In this document: positions 33,641 through 47,300 of the stretch, one piece after another
How positions within the stretch are numbered: position 1 is the first letter of the stretch
Layout of the letters: every line of letters starts with the position of its first letter
Assembly: GCA_035235625.1 (NCBI GenBank)
Contig: CP141149.1
Coordinates: forward strand, 15,999,893-16,063,892
Length of the DNA stretch: 64,000 nt
Source: Saururus chinensis
Taxonomy: Eukaryota; Streptophyta; Magnoliopsida; Piperales; Saururaceae
Direction of reading: 5' to 3'
Made by a program: the position numbers and the translations under genes
The notes under the pieces: model-generated
Databases searched by the model: none
Seen by the model: only the letters and a program-made list of their open reading frames with translations
Told to the model about the DNA's origin: nothing

Positions 33641-35130
33641 TTGAAGTCAGAGTTCCATCAATTCATAAAGAAAATGGACCAAGATCAATCGTGTACATAA
33701 GAGTAATTTTCTATTAATTTACATAATCACAAAACTTTACAAAACAAGGCTTATTATGCCTTAACAATATCAAAGTAGTGCAAATGAACATATCAAACAA
33801 ACTTGACAAAGTAAATCCAAGTGTAGATCTTTCGAAGTTCAATGAGTTATTTTCTTTAAAATCATCTTCTTTCGAACCTGCAACGTCTAAGGGTGGGTGA
33901 GTATAATTATACTCAGTAGATAGAGTTATATTCTACTAAAATGTTATAACATAAAGCATAATCAAAGACACAAAATATTATTCTAATAATTCATATAATT
34001 AATACTTGAAAGTCGACTTTAAATAGCTCAAAATATCCTTGCCAACTAACTAAATCCAAACATACTTCTTTTACAAAAAGTCGGATAAAACAGTCATTCA
34101 CAGCAACTAATAAATTTGGATAAATCGTTTCTAAGCAAAATTTATAAATTGTCCACAAAATCAGATGAATCATCATTTACATAATCCGATAAATAATTTA
34201 AAATTAGATAAATCACCATTCACATAATGTTGCCTATACCAAAGTGACATACACACGTGCTTGTGAGGCAAAGGGATCAGAATGAAAGAGATCTTCTCAC
34301 GATATCTCATTTCATGGGCACGCTATATGCCTTAATAGGCAATACCTTGGAGTCAAAACTTTGATAGCTTCTGGGCTATATATTAAATAGATACACTTCA
34401 AAATTGATGATAGTTTTTGGGCTTTATACAAAATAATTATCCTTCAAATTTGATCAAAATCATTCATATATATATCATTCAAATAATAGTATTTTGAAGT
34501 GCATATCACGATGAAATCCCACTTCGAGGTGTATGAGACACTATTATTTTAGAGTTTGTTCGACCCCTAATAAATGTCATCTTTTTCAAAATAATCTTTT
34601 ATTAAAGAATTACAAAGTAGTACAACCTAGTTGTAGCACAGAATTAGAGTTTAAAGCCATCAGAGCCTTATCTTGTTCCCAAGTTTATGAGTAGTGAGCG
34701 GAACCTCCCCTTGCACAAGGCCAAAATCTCCTTCTGGGATTGAAAGCAGCGGATCGAGCCTCCCCTTGCGCTGGGACAAATTCTCCTTCTAGACTCAGAA
34801 GCGACAGACAGAGTTTCACTATGAATTCGAGCATTTCCTCCTTCTGGCACGAAAGCAATGGACTGAGCTTCCCCTTACCCTGGTTCATTTCCCCCTTTAG
34901 AGTTGCTAACTTGAACAATGGATTCCTCTACAATGTAGAGCGCCCTTGAATTAGCTATAATCAGTTATTGAACGGAGAGAATTGGGTGAGAAACGACTTA
35001 AAAATAAGAGGCGGAAGTTAAGAACACAGGCGGGAATAAAAAGAGAGGAGGAGAAGAAATGGTGTAAATTGAACCCCCCCATTCCTCCTTTATACACATT
35101 CAGAGCCGTTGGATATGTGCTATGTGGCAC
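33641..35130 (-). mobile_element. minus-strand LTR-like sequence
   Basis: It contains the perfect 18-bp palindrome TGAGTATAATTATACTCA (33898-33915), which also marks other LTRs in this window, and on the minus strand a TATAAAGGAGG promoter-like motif near 35090. Tandem repeats occupy 34694-34915. The right boundary is set by the unrelated LTR start at 35131. Confidence 0.4.
34694..34915. repeat. imperfect ~62-bp tandem repeat, about 3.5 units
   Basis: Units share GAGCCTCCCCTTGC, AATCTCCTTCT and AAGCAGCGGA-like phrases. The three overlapping open frames here arise from the repeat and have no recognised product. Confidence 0.65.
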
Positions 35131-36588
35131 TGATAAGTATAAAATATATATCTATTTTATATGCATTTTTACCTTATTTGCTAGTATATATTAGGTTAAT
35201 TAAGAGTTAGTTATAGTTTATTTACATTAAGATAGAAATTAGTATTTTAGTTTAATTATTAATAATTTTATAGTTATTAGTAGTTTAGACATGTATTTGA
35301 ACAAAGATGGGATTTTAATTATATTCTACATGTCTAAAATATGAAATTTTATGTTTTGTAGGTAAAGTGCACTTATCGAGGTACTTGGACGATATTTAGA
35401 ATAATTCAAAATAGTCTTGACATGCTTTAAAGTGATTTGGACAACTTTTCAAAGTTATAAACAAGTTGGAACTTAATATGGACATGAAGAAAAAACTTAA
35501 TGAACAGAATATGGATTATCGAGAAAAACTATTCAGATTGCAGAAACACTGTAGATGTTCGAACGGGGTCACTTACCGTTCAATCGGGATAACGTGATTT
35601 TGAAGCAAAACTCAGTTCAAGCGTTTGAACGGGAATGTAGGGCGTTCGAACGGCATAACGTGCAGTTTCCTAATTTTAGCCAATTTTTAATCCTTTTCAT
35701 ATTAGACTTCTTCCTACGGATCTTATGCCTATAATAAGACATATTTGGCTTAAAACCAGGGGATTCTAGTAGATTTTCTGAAGAGAAAAAGGAAGAAGAA
35801 GATGAAAGAGAACTCAAAGCTTTTAATGGAGATTCAAGTGCTTTCTTATACAATGGAAGGCTAAATTTTTCTTTTACTTAGGAGTTAATGAAGGTATAGA
35901 TAAGTTTCATTTTTCTTTTCTTTTTAATTTAGATCTCAGTTGTGAATGATGACAATTGTATGATGTGGATTTCCTTTTTAATGGAAGAGCTTTTAATGTT
36001 TAGTCAAATCTATGTTGATTTATTGTCTTGTAGATGATAAATTGATGTGGTTTTGATATTCTCATCGATTCTAATTTCTGTGATTTAGATGAGATGTTCA
36101 TACAATAGTTTTAATGTTCAGATAATTAATAACTTGGATGAGTTATACTAAGATTAGACGGGTCATGCCTATAGCTAGTTTAGTGTAGATGATTTGTGCT
36201 ATTGTCGAAGATAGTTCATGCCATGGAATTTAATTAATGATTCTTTCTGAAGTAATTCTAGCTTGTAGCTGAGAATACTTGTTCATATTCACACTAGATT
36301 TAGATTAAGAGTTAAGGAATTGTTATGGTTCTATAATGGATTCAATTTCCTAAGTAATGTCCATCATATTAATCTCTTATTTTTAAACTAGTTGATGTCT
36401 TTCCTTTACTTAATTAAAGTTTAAGTTTGTTTTAGTTTTCAATCAGCAAATTCCTCTTTACATTTAGTGATAATTCATCCATCCCTAAGATTCGACAACC
36501 CTTAAATACTTATCCTAGTACAAGAACCTTATACACTTGCAAAGGGTTTAATTATAAACAATTAGGCATACATTCAATAGTTACAAAG
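35131..36588 (+). mobile_element. Athila/Tat-like LTR, related to 62334-63510
   Basis: It starts TGATAAGTATAAAATA, with TTTTATATGCATTTTTACC and GGTTAATTAAGAGTTAGTTA matching 62350-62420. Near the end GATTCGACAACC and ACACTTGCAAAG resemble the ends of the LTRs closing at 10709 and 63510. A block with GTTCGAACG words lies at 35545-35665. No target duplication was found; the end is approximate. Confidence 0.5.
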
Positions 36589-37020
36589 CCATTGTGTGTT
36601 AGCACTAATGCACATGAAATGCGTGCATCAATGTTGACACACACAGGCTATGGCCTATTGATGCACAAGCCCAATGTTGGCATAATTTTTAATTTTTATT
36701 TTTAAAATTTTGTATTTATTTAAAACAAAATTTAAAACTTTAAACGGTCGTAACTCCTTACCCCGAACTTGGATTTGTGCACTCTTAGTACCGTTGGACT
36801 TGTATCGATGAGCCCTATGAATTAAGACTATATGAGGGATCTTATCTTGTAAAATTAAAGTGGGCCCTGCCCACGACATATTTATTAAGGTTGTAGCCTA
36901 TGATCCTGGTGTCCGATTTATGCATTCTTAGGCTCAATCGTTCATCTCTTAGGTTTTTTCAAACAACCTTAAAGCTCCTTTGAATGAATCACACTCAAAA
37001 CATTCCAATTTTAAGAAAAA
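36589..37020 (-). mobile_element. fragment of the 12479-14358 LTR family
   Basis: 36735-36975 matches 14060-14310 in the same orientation (CTTAGTACCGTTGGACTTGT; GTGTCCGATTTATGCATTCT). It is a truncated end of that LTR. Confidence 0.6.
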
Positions 37021-37629
37021 TAACTATTCACTGAAACACTGAAGATCAATTTGGATCAGCACCCCTAGCAAGCAAATCACATTCACCCCAAATGCTTGGA
37101 TCTTGATAGAAACTCCTAGAAGAAGATATTGTTCCTCAATTTATTATCTTTGACAAAATGAGAAGAGAAGAAAAGGGTGGAGAGGAAGGTTTTCAACATA
37201 TTGAAACTTCAACAGCCTTCATCTTGGGCATCAGCTCAATTATTAAGTTAAATGAAGGGGAATAAGGAAGATGGAGGGGTCAAGTGGGAGCTTGCATTGC
37301 TATCCTCTCCAAGAGGGAGTAGCGGCAGCCAGTTGAACTTGTAGAGAAGTAAAGATGAGCAAAGGAGTTGGGAAAGGGATGTTAGAACGAGAAAAGCCCG
37401 AGTGTTGTAAGAGGTGGGTGAGGGTGTTTAAGGTGGTGGACATGGACATCTGCAAACACAAACAATAAGTTTTGTCTGCGTTGGGACTGCCTGCTAAGGC
37501 GGACTAAAAAAGCATGTCCGTGTTTGCATCCATGTCCACTGCAGACAGAAAAACATGTTTGTCCTGTGTAAATACAAACATAGTTATAGACAGAAAAACT
37601 TATAGTGGACGTCCATGAACAACCCTGGC
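37021..37629. other. no gene recognised
   Basis: No supported coding frame, repeat ends or RNA gene. Short repeats based on CATGTCCGTGTTTGC and its complement occur near 37440-37610. Confidence 0.35.
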
Positions 37630-39066
37630 ATGACCTTTTTACTAAGCCTAAACCAGACATATTTCATGAGGCAGAAGCAAAAACCCTGGGTACATTAATC
37701 TAAGGGCAAGAGCTGATCCTGTGGCCATTAAGCTATTTGTGAATTGTAACCCTTTTTATTAAGCCTCAAACGAACACATTTCATGAGGCAGAAACAGACA
37801 CGGTGCGGGTTGAGACTAGTAGGGCTGTATCTCGGGTAGGGTGGGGTCGGGTATTACAGTACCCGATCCTACCCGAGATAGAACTCGAGATTGCAGTACC
37901 CGCCCCTACCCGAGATACAACCCGAAATACTAAAACCCTACCCGACCCGAGATAAAACCCAAACTCTACCCGAGAACCCGAATTAAAACCCAAAATAAAT
38001 TAAACTCTTGGTAATTTCAATCAAAACAAAAATACTTGTACATCTAAATATCAAAAAATTCTTACTACTAAACCTGGAATGAAACAATCAAATAACTACA
38101 TCCTGCACATGCCCAAACCCTTACTATTAAATGTGGAATGAAATAATATATAGCCTGCATATACCCAAACTCTTACTATTAAACCTGGAACAAAACAATC
38201 AAATAGCTACAAAAATTTTACCAACAACTTGCATATACCCATATTATGCCTAGAATGAAATAATCAAATAGTTGCATATACCCAAAATTCACACTATAAT
38301 AGTAAAAATTCACCTGCTTATAAAAAAATTAAGAAGAAACTCTAACATCTTCAAATCTAATCACTCAAATATGATGTCAATTAAATACCTAAACCCACAA
38401 GCAAGAACTCAATAACAATAGTTTATGGCCAGTTGAACAATTTTTTAGTAATAAATATAGAAAACATAAGTCAATTACAATAGTCTGGCCATTAACTAAA
38501 AAACAACCATACCCAAAACAATTTAGTTCTTCTCCAAATATAATACTACCACCCAAACACATTCAGCCAAAACATTCCTCCCACCATACACATTCAAAGC
38601 CTCCAAAATAATCCTCCCACATTCAGCCTCCAAAACAATCCTCCCACAAAAACTAAATATATGAAACATTCATGAGGGGCCGAATGTTGAATGAAAATAT
38701 GCATTTAGAATCATGCTATATTATTAGAACCTTTCTTTGTGCATGCACTTAGCCGTAAGATATTGCAAGTTATAGATTATCCTACCGGGCATTCGTTAGC
38801 ACTCATGTTCTTGAACTTAACACTCTATTTTGTGAACTTACCTGTCTTCATTCATAAATCTGGCTTCATTGATAAATCTATCCAGTTTAGTCGCCAATTC
38901 ATCCAATTTGTCCATATTTAGCTCCATACAAGCATCATGTCCAAAATTCAACCCCTAAGTACGAGTCACAGGTAAAGATTTCATTGATCACCTATATGCA
39001 ATGGCTGAGCTGGATACTCCAAGTGTGATAAGATGTATGAACAATCATTAGCATCTCAAATAAGTA

Positions 39067-39164
39067 CTACCTCTGTCCCACTTCAATAGTTTGGATTGTA
39101 AAACGAAAAGAAACTTAAAAAATAATTGTTTGCAATCCAGACCATTAAGGCGGAACAGAGGGAG
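39067..39164. repeat. Stowaway MITE nested in the hAT element
   Basis: A 98-bp hairpin from CTACCTCTGTCCCACTTC to GGCGGAACAGAGGGAG with TA flanks (39065-39066, 39165-39166). Confidence 0.8.
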
Positions 39165-39599
39165 TAATAAGGAGCCGCTAAACTACTATTTGACACCGTC
39201 ATCTTCACAAATAACATTACGGAAAAGTCTTGCAATTACACTTCTAACAAGATCACTTATCCAACAATTGATATGTCCACCAAAGGTAAGCTGAAATTAC
39301 CGAACAAAAAAAGGTAAGCAGAACTTGTATTCTTTGCAATAGCAGTTTCATTTGTCTAAGCCGCCCTGTGATAAAGACAAGGACCTTGATGTAGCTTGTG
39401 CTATTCGTATCACCACAAGAAATGATATCGCGATGCAAGAAAAAAAATCAAACACAAAATTTAAAAACCTAACTTCTTTGTAGCATACCTTATTAGTTAG
39501 ACTGTACACACTTCCACTGCTCCAGCCTCTACATACCACAGAGATAGAGGTTGGTTGTCACTTTGGGCTGGCCAATCAAGGTGAAAGACCGGTGTGGTC

Positions 39600-39990
39600 T
39601 ATGTGGATGGTAGGCCGTAGTCAGGGAGGACAAAGGGGGAGGGAGGTCAGTGACAGGGAGGCTGGCAAGCAACTAACGAGGGGGGACGAAGGGGGTGAGG
39701 ATGGGGAGGAATTTTTTGGGTAGGCCGTAGACAGGGATGACACAAAGTGAAAGGGGGAGGTCTGCCCATGAAGGGGAGATCAGCCAGTGAAGGGGAGGCT
39801 AGCAGGCCAGCCGACGATGTGGAGGAAGAAGGGGGAGGCCGGAATGCCACACACGAGGAGGATGAAGGGGGGAGGCCGACAAACTGCAGACGAGGACGAA
39901 GAAGGGGGGATGCTGGCAAGCCGCAAACGAGGGGGCTGAAGGGGCGACCGGAGGACTGAGGGAGGCCGACAAGCCAACGATGAAGGGAGG
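39600..39990. repeat. GC-rich minisatellite inside the hAT element
   Basis: Imperfect units of about 36-48 bp with a GGGGGAGGCCGACAAGC core alternate with GACGAGGACGAAGAA-like spacers. The 156-residue minus-strand open frame (39647-40117) is a by-product of this Pro/Ser-rich repeat and no family is recognised. Confidence 0.65.
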
Positions 39991-40360
39991 GTGGGAATGT
40001 TGCTGCCACGCAACAACCGAATGAGATAAAGGGTATTAAAGATTTAGGGTTTGGGTAATAAATTAAAGTAGCCGGGTTGGGTCGGGTCGAGTTTCGGATT
40101 TTTTTTATTAAACCCAACCCAACCCGAAACTCATACTATTTTTTTTATACCCTGCCCGACCCAAATAAGTACCCAACCTGACCCAAACCCAATTAATTTT
40201 GGGTCGGGTTCACCCAATTTGGGTCAGGTTCGGGTTTTTTGTGCAGCCCTAGGGTTGAGTATATCAATCTAGGGCGGGACCTTGACCCTGTGGACATCTT
40301 CTATCCATTAAGCTGTCTGTGACCCTTTTTATTAAGCCTAAAACGCCTCCTTAGCAGACA

Positions 40361-41358
40361 CACACATAGAAGAGTCATTATTGGTTATGGCTAGTCCACA
40401 TCCGCTTTGAGAAACAACTAAATAGGGCAGGGCCAATCAAACAATTTTTAGTACAAGTTCAAGCCATAGGAGTTCTTTGGCTTTAAGCTTTTCTCCGTAT
40501 TACTATGAGTTTAATCCTTTTTATTGAATACAATAATAGCATATTAAGTTTGCTTATTCACTGATTGAAAAGTAGTGTAATATGTGCACATTGTGCTAAT
40601 TTTTTACAGAAAATGAGAAATAAAAAAATTTTAGTTTATTTAATTATTTATCTTAAGTGCAATTAATATCTTCGTACCATTAAGGCTCCGACCGGGGGCT
40701 CGACTCATACAATTTTGGATTACTTCTTCAAGTTTAAAATAAATAAAAAAAGTAATAACACTGAGAAATTGTAATTAACAAATTTTCATGAGAGCATAAT
40801 TGATAATTAAAACATGACTAATGTCACGTCCATATGGGCCACACACTTCTCAATCGGTCCCTAATTTGTGGTGCTCTCCCAGGAACTCAGCGCGTAGTAT
40901 ATACTACATGACACTCATCATTATCCAACAAAAGAATAGACTGGTTTCTCAATATTCCTCTCTCTTCCATGGGGCACTCCACTAAAACTTGTGCCAATCA
41001 CTGAAGGATAAAGCAGCTTAGAATAGCAGGCTCCATCTTTATCTGAAATGAATCTACTCATTTCTTTGGGTGTGATTTAGGACCCATATAACCGGTATTG
41101 GAAAATTTTAATTGATGGAAGCACCAATGATGACTGACACCTTTTGGCATATACCATGTATTGGAAACATTCAATGTTTCATGGAAGCTGCAAAGACAAA
41201 TGATACTTGTTGGATAAATCTGTAAATGGTTGTGTAGAATATATAAGTATTCTTCCTCTTTGAAGGGAAGAAAATTGGATGCAATATCTCCAGTACTAGG
41301 AACCCAAGATACGTACCTAGTATCAACATAACACTCAGCAGAATATCATGAATTCTCC
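40361..41358. other. 3' flank of the KOBITO-like gene
   Basis: No separate gene or repeat ends recognised. The right part should hold the 3' untranslated region of the minus-strand gene ending at 41359. Confidence 0.4.
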
Positions 41359-44300
41359 TTAGATAGCTGATGAATTTGAAGAACTGAAAAGACCGGACTC
41401 CTTCAAAGCTCGAACAATTGCCTAAGTACATGATTGGTTAAGAAAATCAGAGAAAAACTCTAAAATAACTTTCCTCTTAAGTATTTATGTGTTTGTGCAT
41501 TACCATTTGGGCATATATAATTGTTAAAATGACTTTCTTGAGACAATTCTCTAAGTAGATAATTGGTTAAAGAAATCTGAGAAAAACCCTAAAATAATTT
41601 TCCTCTGAAGTATTTATGCGCGTATGCATTACCATTGGAGCATATATACGTGTTAAAATGCCCTTCTTGAGAAGCTTCAATTTTAGTTCTTCATTATTCC
41701 ATACAACATGTTCTCTGTACCTGCATTAAATGAGATATGAGCCACTAAAGAAGTGAGATCTAGGCCCATTAGATCATAAATTATTTTTATGTACACCCCT
41801 TGATGGCTTGAATAACAATGATACGCACCACAGAAAATTAGCTACCATCACCGTCATTAGATTCTATTTCACAATAGACTAGATATTCTCTACATACTTC
41901 TATTAGTGAACAGAATTAAAAAATTACCAATGAAGCATTTCCTCCTTTGTAACAGTTGATGCAATAATAAATGCCTGGGGCACAAAATGAACAAGGAGAA
42001 ACTTAAGAAACAGATATATAAAATTATAAAGGAACCAAAACAAAACTTGCAGTAATAAGATCAACTCAGGATTAACATTTAATGGTGATATAATACAATA
42101 CTACAATATGAGCCACATGAAACATAGAAGCAAGCAGCTGCCTCTTAAACTAAACAACGTAGCATAGGCATAGGTGCACAAGATCAATATATAAATAGCA
42201 TTTGAGGTATACAAAGCAGAAGTTAACAATGCATGTGAGATATTTTTCACAGGATCATCAATGTGGTATCGTATTCCTTCTATAGTTGAATCAACTGCAA
42301 ATAGAATAAAAGAGGTGGCATCCGTGTCCTACTCTTGGATAGATAAGCTATAAACACAAATTTCCAATGCAAAGCTTTTATTGCACAGATTGTTCCAATA
42401 GATTGTTTACCTTTGAAGCTTCTTAGTATACAGATTATACCAACACAAGGCAATAAAAAAGAGACTTACAGCTCTGTCGAATTCTAGCATGAAGCATTTT
42501 TTTACATCCTCTCTTGTAGGTTTACAATTGCACCTATTTCGCCTGGATGTCAAGTCTGAAAACTTGGAGTAAGTGTAGTGTAGAGCAGCTGCTTCATGCA
42601 TCTTGATCTCTCTTGCAAAACAAGATAGCATAACTTCAGCATAATGCACTACATATTGAACTATAATTAGAGGAGTAGACGAAGGCATATGACATAAAAA
42701 TTCGTAGCACATCCAAAATCATTATTCAAAAAGAAAATTTCAGAGTGGAAAAATAAATCCTGATAGAAAAAGAGAACTAGTCCAACAATCCCACAAAGGG
42801 GGCCATGATAACAATTGATTGAATTTAAACTAGATGAAAATCAATTTGGCCTTCCATCTATTAGCATTTATACATATCTAGAATTTAAAAAAAAAAATTT
42901 GACTTTCAACAGATATGGAAGTAAAGTTGTACAGCTACAGGCATAGGACGGTTTAGCATTATCCATTGATGAAGCCCTTTCTAAACAACAATTCTTTTCT
43001 TCAAGTAATTTATTGGTAAAGAAGTCAAGAAATCCTACTTTAGTGTTTTCATATAATTTGCCCATCTGTGAGCACCATTAGGACGAAGGTGATCTTGAAT
43101 CCGAGCGGCTGATTTTCCATTTCCATAGGTCAAGAAGTAATTAGGATTACCATGAGCAGCTTCTTTATACATGCTAAAATATATATCCCTCGACAGATGG
43201 TCATAGTTCTTCTTAAACATTGATACCTAGAGCAAAAAATAGTATCAATGGAAGTGCATTGTTAAGAAATGGAATGCCACTAAGCTATGTAAATAAGGTC
43301 AGAACATATATATATATATACATTTTCAATTAAAAAAAGGATAGCATATGCACAGACACGTTTACATACATAAATACACACACAAGAACAAGTAATTTGA
43401 AGATAACCGTTATTCTCATCCCTTTTCTGATCCTCTTCCTTCTTTTGCTTTCACATAATAAGTGGAAAAAGCACTATGTTTATGTCAAAAGTATCCTATC
43501 AAGTTTCAAAACTTTCTTCATCCAGTTCTCTTTGTGCACGTAAGCATGTTCTTTTCCAATGTTGTTTTTTAAAAGTACATGCTTCTTATGCAATTTACGC
43601 TTCACTCTGACAGTGTTTGACTAATCCCACCATATTTCCATAAAGCATTATTTGTATTTAAATTTTACATCTACAACCATGAATCATGGAGTCTAATAGG
43701 CATAAGTGCACCACTTTTTTTTCTTTGTAATTTTTTGTGGAGAACAGCAAGATTTGACGTTTTTAATTTCCATCTATTTGTCCTCAAGGCAAGAAACATT
43801 AATCAAAATAATATCATGTCATTTACCTCACCAAAAGGGTCTTTTATATTGTCTCGTTCAACACAACTCTCCTGATAAAGAAATGAAAATTAAAAGGTGG
43901 TCACATATAAACAACTTAAATATTAAGAAAGATTGCTTGTCTCACATAATTTGGAAATACAACTGTGTCAACATCACCAGGAACATCTGATAGCAATTTC
44001 CTTAACGAGTACTCCTGAGCACCTGCCGGATGTATTAGCTCATCTGTGTCAAGATGGACGATCCAATCCATTCCTAAATCCTGTAAAGCAATGATGGATA
44101 TTGAAAAATCATTTTATCAAAAAAGTATAATTCACACAATATATTTAGACCATTCTTACACGCGCCATTACAATTGCCATCTCCATATTAAGGGATTGCT
44201 TCACAAATAATTCGTAGTTGCATGGCTTGTAAAAAAACCCTCTTAGCCAAGACTCATTCCAAATTCGGCTGTGGATAAAGAAAGTAGAAAAATCCTTGGA

Positions 44301-47300
44301 ATGAGGTTTAAAGTGTGTAAATAAAGAATATACTATATCTACAGGTTCATGAACTCAAAGTTTGAGAAGACTTAAACTAAAAATGAAGGCCATTTCTAAA
44401 AACTCACAGGTGTCCATCTTTCATGTTAGTAAAACCAATCTAGAAAATCTATCCAAATAACCACCCTAAAAAATTGATCATTATAAGAGGTGAATTTGGC
44501 ATGTACTACCACAAAAAGCTTATGACAACATTCAATAGTGGGAATCTAATTGAATTAAAATTGCGGTGCTTTGGATCACATGTACCTGTAATAAAAATTA
44601 TATAGAACAAGTTGAACAAATATTAGCACATGTAAATAGTAATTGTAAACTGCATTGTCAATTCATAGAAACAAAGGATTCTAGTAGTTATAAGGAAGTA
44701 GATCTGTCAGTTAGCAATTTTGAAAGAAATTAAATTTCTGAAACTCAAGAAGCAATGTAACCTGAGATCCTTTCCAGTTTCTGTCTTATGACACAATTTT
44801 CTTTATAAACTTACCATAGAACTAAAATGTCTATAATTGTATATCTTTAAATTATTTCATAGTTTTATGCAAGAATTACATACACAACTCAACAAATGGT
44901 ACATATTGTACGTAATACTAGTAGATTTAAGTAAATAATACATTATTTTAATGTTAAATTGACAAAAAATTGCAAGCTAAACATGCATACAATAATGTGA
45001 GATTGAAAGAGATTCTCAAACTCCCCAAGATCTCTTCATGATTACACTAAGATCTTCTATCTTTGGCCAGCCGTGATCTCACTGAGATCTATTTTTACCA
45101 GCATTGGACATACATTTCCATGGGGAAATACTGTAGACATTTCAAGTATGATTATCAATCTCCCCAAGATCTAGCCTAGATCTCATTATGATCTCACCCA
45201 AGGTCTGAGGTAGCCAACCTTGGCTTTCACTTGACCATGGTACCAATCATAATAGGAAAGAAAAGTAAAAGTCTTATACATGGAACTAATGATTATGTTT
45301 ACTTTCATAAATGTCAACAAAAGGCTTCATAAAAAAATAGGAATAGTTTGTACTATAACTTGAGAACCTTTTAGCTTGTTTTTCTTCGAACTCTTTTGTT
45401 CTATAGACCACTTTCACTCCCTGTGAAAAAAATGAAGCCATAGCATAGGTTCAATCAAAACATGAAAATATGAAGACGAAAAAGAAATAATAAATGCTAA
45501 AAAGCTCTAAGAAAATAAAGAGTGATAAAGGAAAGGGAAAAAAAATATTGCAACTTACAGCAATAGCTTCAAGCACAGAACAAACATTTGGAGATGAAGC
45601 CTTCCCTTCCACAAACAAAATGAAAGTACCAACACCAATGACTTTGTGGAAGTAAAGCCATGGCAAAATTTGTTCTAAACCAGCTGAAGTGCTTGACGTA
45701 ATACATATCTGCTTCCAGTAAAAGATGATATACAGTTCACCAAAATGTCTTTCATAAAACATTAATTCAAAATGCAAGATAATCAATAAAACATAAACCA
45801 GAAATGCACGGCAGAAAAATAGATGCAACTTGTCAAGGGCTTTCCTGTAACTTTGAAAAAAAACAGGGGCTCTGTAATTTCCTGAAATTACTGTTAGATT
45901 CTGGAAACGCATGGAAAGAGTCAGAGTATCAATGAGGAGTAGCCTGACCTTAATTTGGTATTTAAATAAAGTAATTTTAGTCCTTCAGAAAAAAAGTTTA
46001 GGCATCACATTTTAGTTTCCAAGTTTGGAATTTCCTAGATGAGGTAGTATTTCTCTATTTGGTTATAAAGGAGCCATTGTTTTGGCATAATTCAATATTA
46101 GCTGATAATTATGGAGAAAGATAAACAGAATCCTACAGTAAATAGGATTTGCATGGTCAACCGGTACTCTTATAAAAACAGAGTACTCCGAGGAACTGTA
46201 ATTCAGTCCTGGATATCAAAAAAAGTTGAACTATTTAGTTTGTTTTATTTTTAATTTTCATCTTTTAGAATGATTCCTTGCTGTTTAACATTATTCCTCA
46301 GGCTGTAAAGAATTCAATTTCTTCTTGTAATCTCTGTATTTAAGATTGAACAGTGCTGATACATTACTGTGTCGACATTGTTATGCAGTTTTTAGCACAC
46401 GAAATGGTTAAATTCGCCCTGTTTTGAACTGAAGCAAGGTTAGTTGGAAGAGTTATGGTGTGCTTCCATTCAAGAATAGAATTTGTTTTGCACAGCTTCA
46501 TCATTAATGCAGTGGAATTCCAATCATTTCATGTTGTGTTTATGGACTAAACCAACCCAGAGTGGACCAAACCACGACATCAGTTTTAAGTTTTCAGTCG
46601 CCAATGATCCAAATGAAATAAGTTCCAAGCATCTGCAACTGATTTTAATTCACCAATACAAAGAAGAGAACATTGGCATTGACGTCAAAACTCTCTTGAA
46701 ACAAAAGATGAACTATGAAAAGGAGTAATAAAGTGGAGTTCAGATCTTCTTGCATGGTGTAACATGCTTCGACTGATCAAACAAATAAGAAATATGCAGA
46801 AATATCTTTAAAAAAAGAGGACAAGGGAAATAGGATATAAGATGAAGTCATTAACTTCACTACAAGAACTTCAAGTTTCGTGAACTGAATAAAAATAGGA
46901 AACCAGATTTATCTATCTACATCAGCAATAATATCAAATGATCCAAAAACAAAAACCAAGATCAGCAATCACGACCAGATATCAATGAACAGAACATAAT
47001 CGACTTTTAAGTATTTCAAAAAAGTGTACCAGGTCTTCCTGTAACATTTACTTAAAATTCTGTCAAATGAAGTGACATCGATAAAAAACGAAAGTTTGTT
47101 GCATTGTCAATGTGTTCCTGCTAAAAACACAAATTCAAAATTTAAGATCAACAATCACGTAAAATATCCACCACAAAATCATTATTCTTTCACATGACAA
47201 AATACCATAACCAGAAGAGTTTTTCGCAAACCAGTCTAATTCTATCAAATGAAATAATGCCAATCAACAAAGAACTTTTCGTGGCATGAACAAATAACTT

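Larger units (their letters stand above)
37815..40251. mobile_element. non-autonomous hAT-like DNA transposon
   Basis: It is flanked by the 8-bp direct repeat GGGTTGAG (37807-37814 and 40252-40259), the hAT duplication length. Termini are TAGGGCTGTA at 37820 and TGCAGCCCTA at 40242-40251. An extra ACTAG sits between the left duplication and the terminus. Both subterminal regions are dense in CGGGT/ACCCG words, typical of hAT transposase-binding arrays. It has no transposase. It contains a Stowaway MITE and a GC-rich minisatellite. Confidence 0.8.
37630..40360. repeat. ~120-bp tandem repeat interrupted by the hAT element
   Basis: Units starting CCTTTTTAYTAAGCCT and ending near CCATTAAGCTATTTGTGA occur at about 37637, 37750 and 40325. 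The second unit is split by the element at 37815-40251, and its right half resumes at 40252 (CTTGACCCTGTGG ... CATTAAGCTGTCTGTGA). Confidence 0.65.

Noticed and set aside
39647..40117. 156-residue Pro/Ser-rich frame
   Set aside because: It is created by GC-rich tandem repeats inside an hAT element; no domain was recognised.
43300..43322. TA microsatellite in a KOBITO-like intron
   Set aside because: A simple repeat with no other feature; not worth a separate entry.
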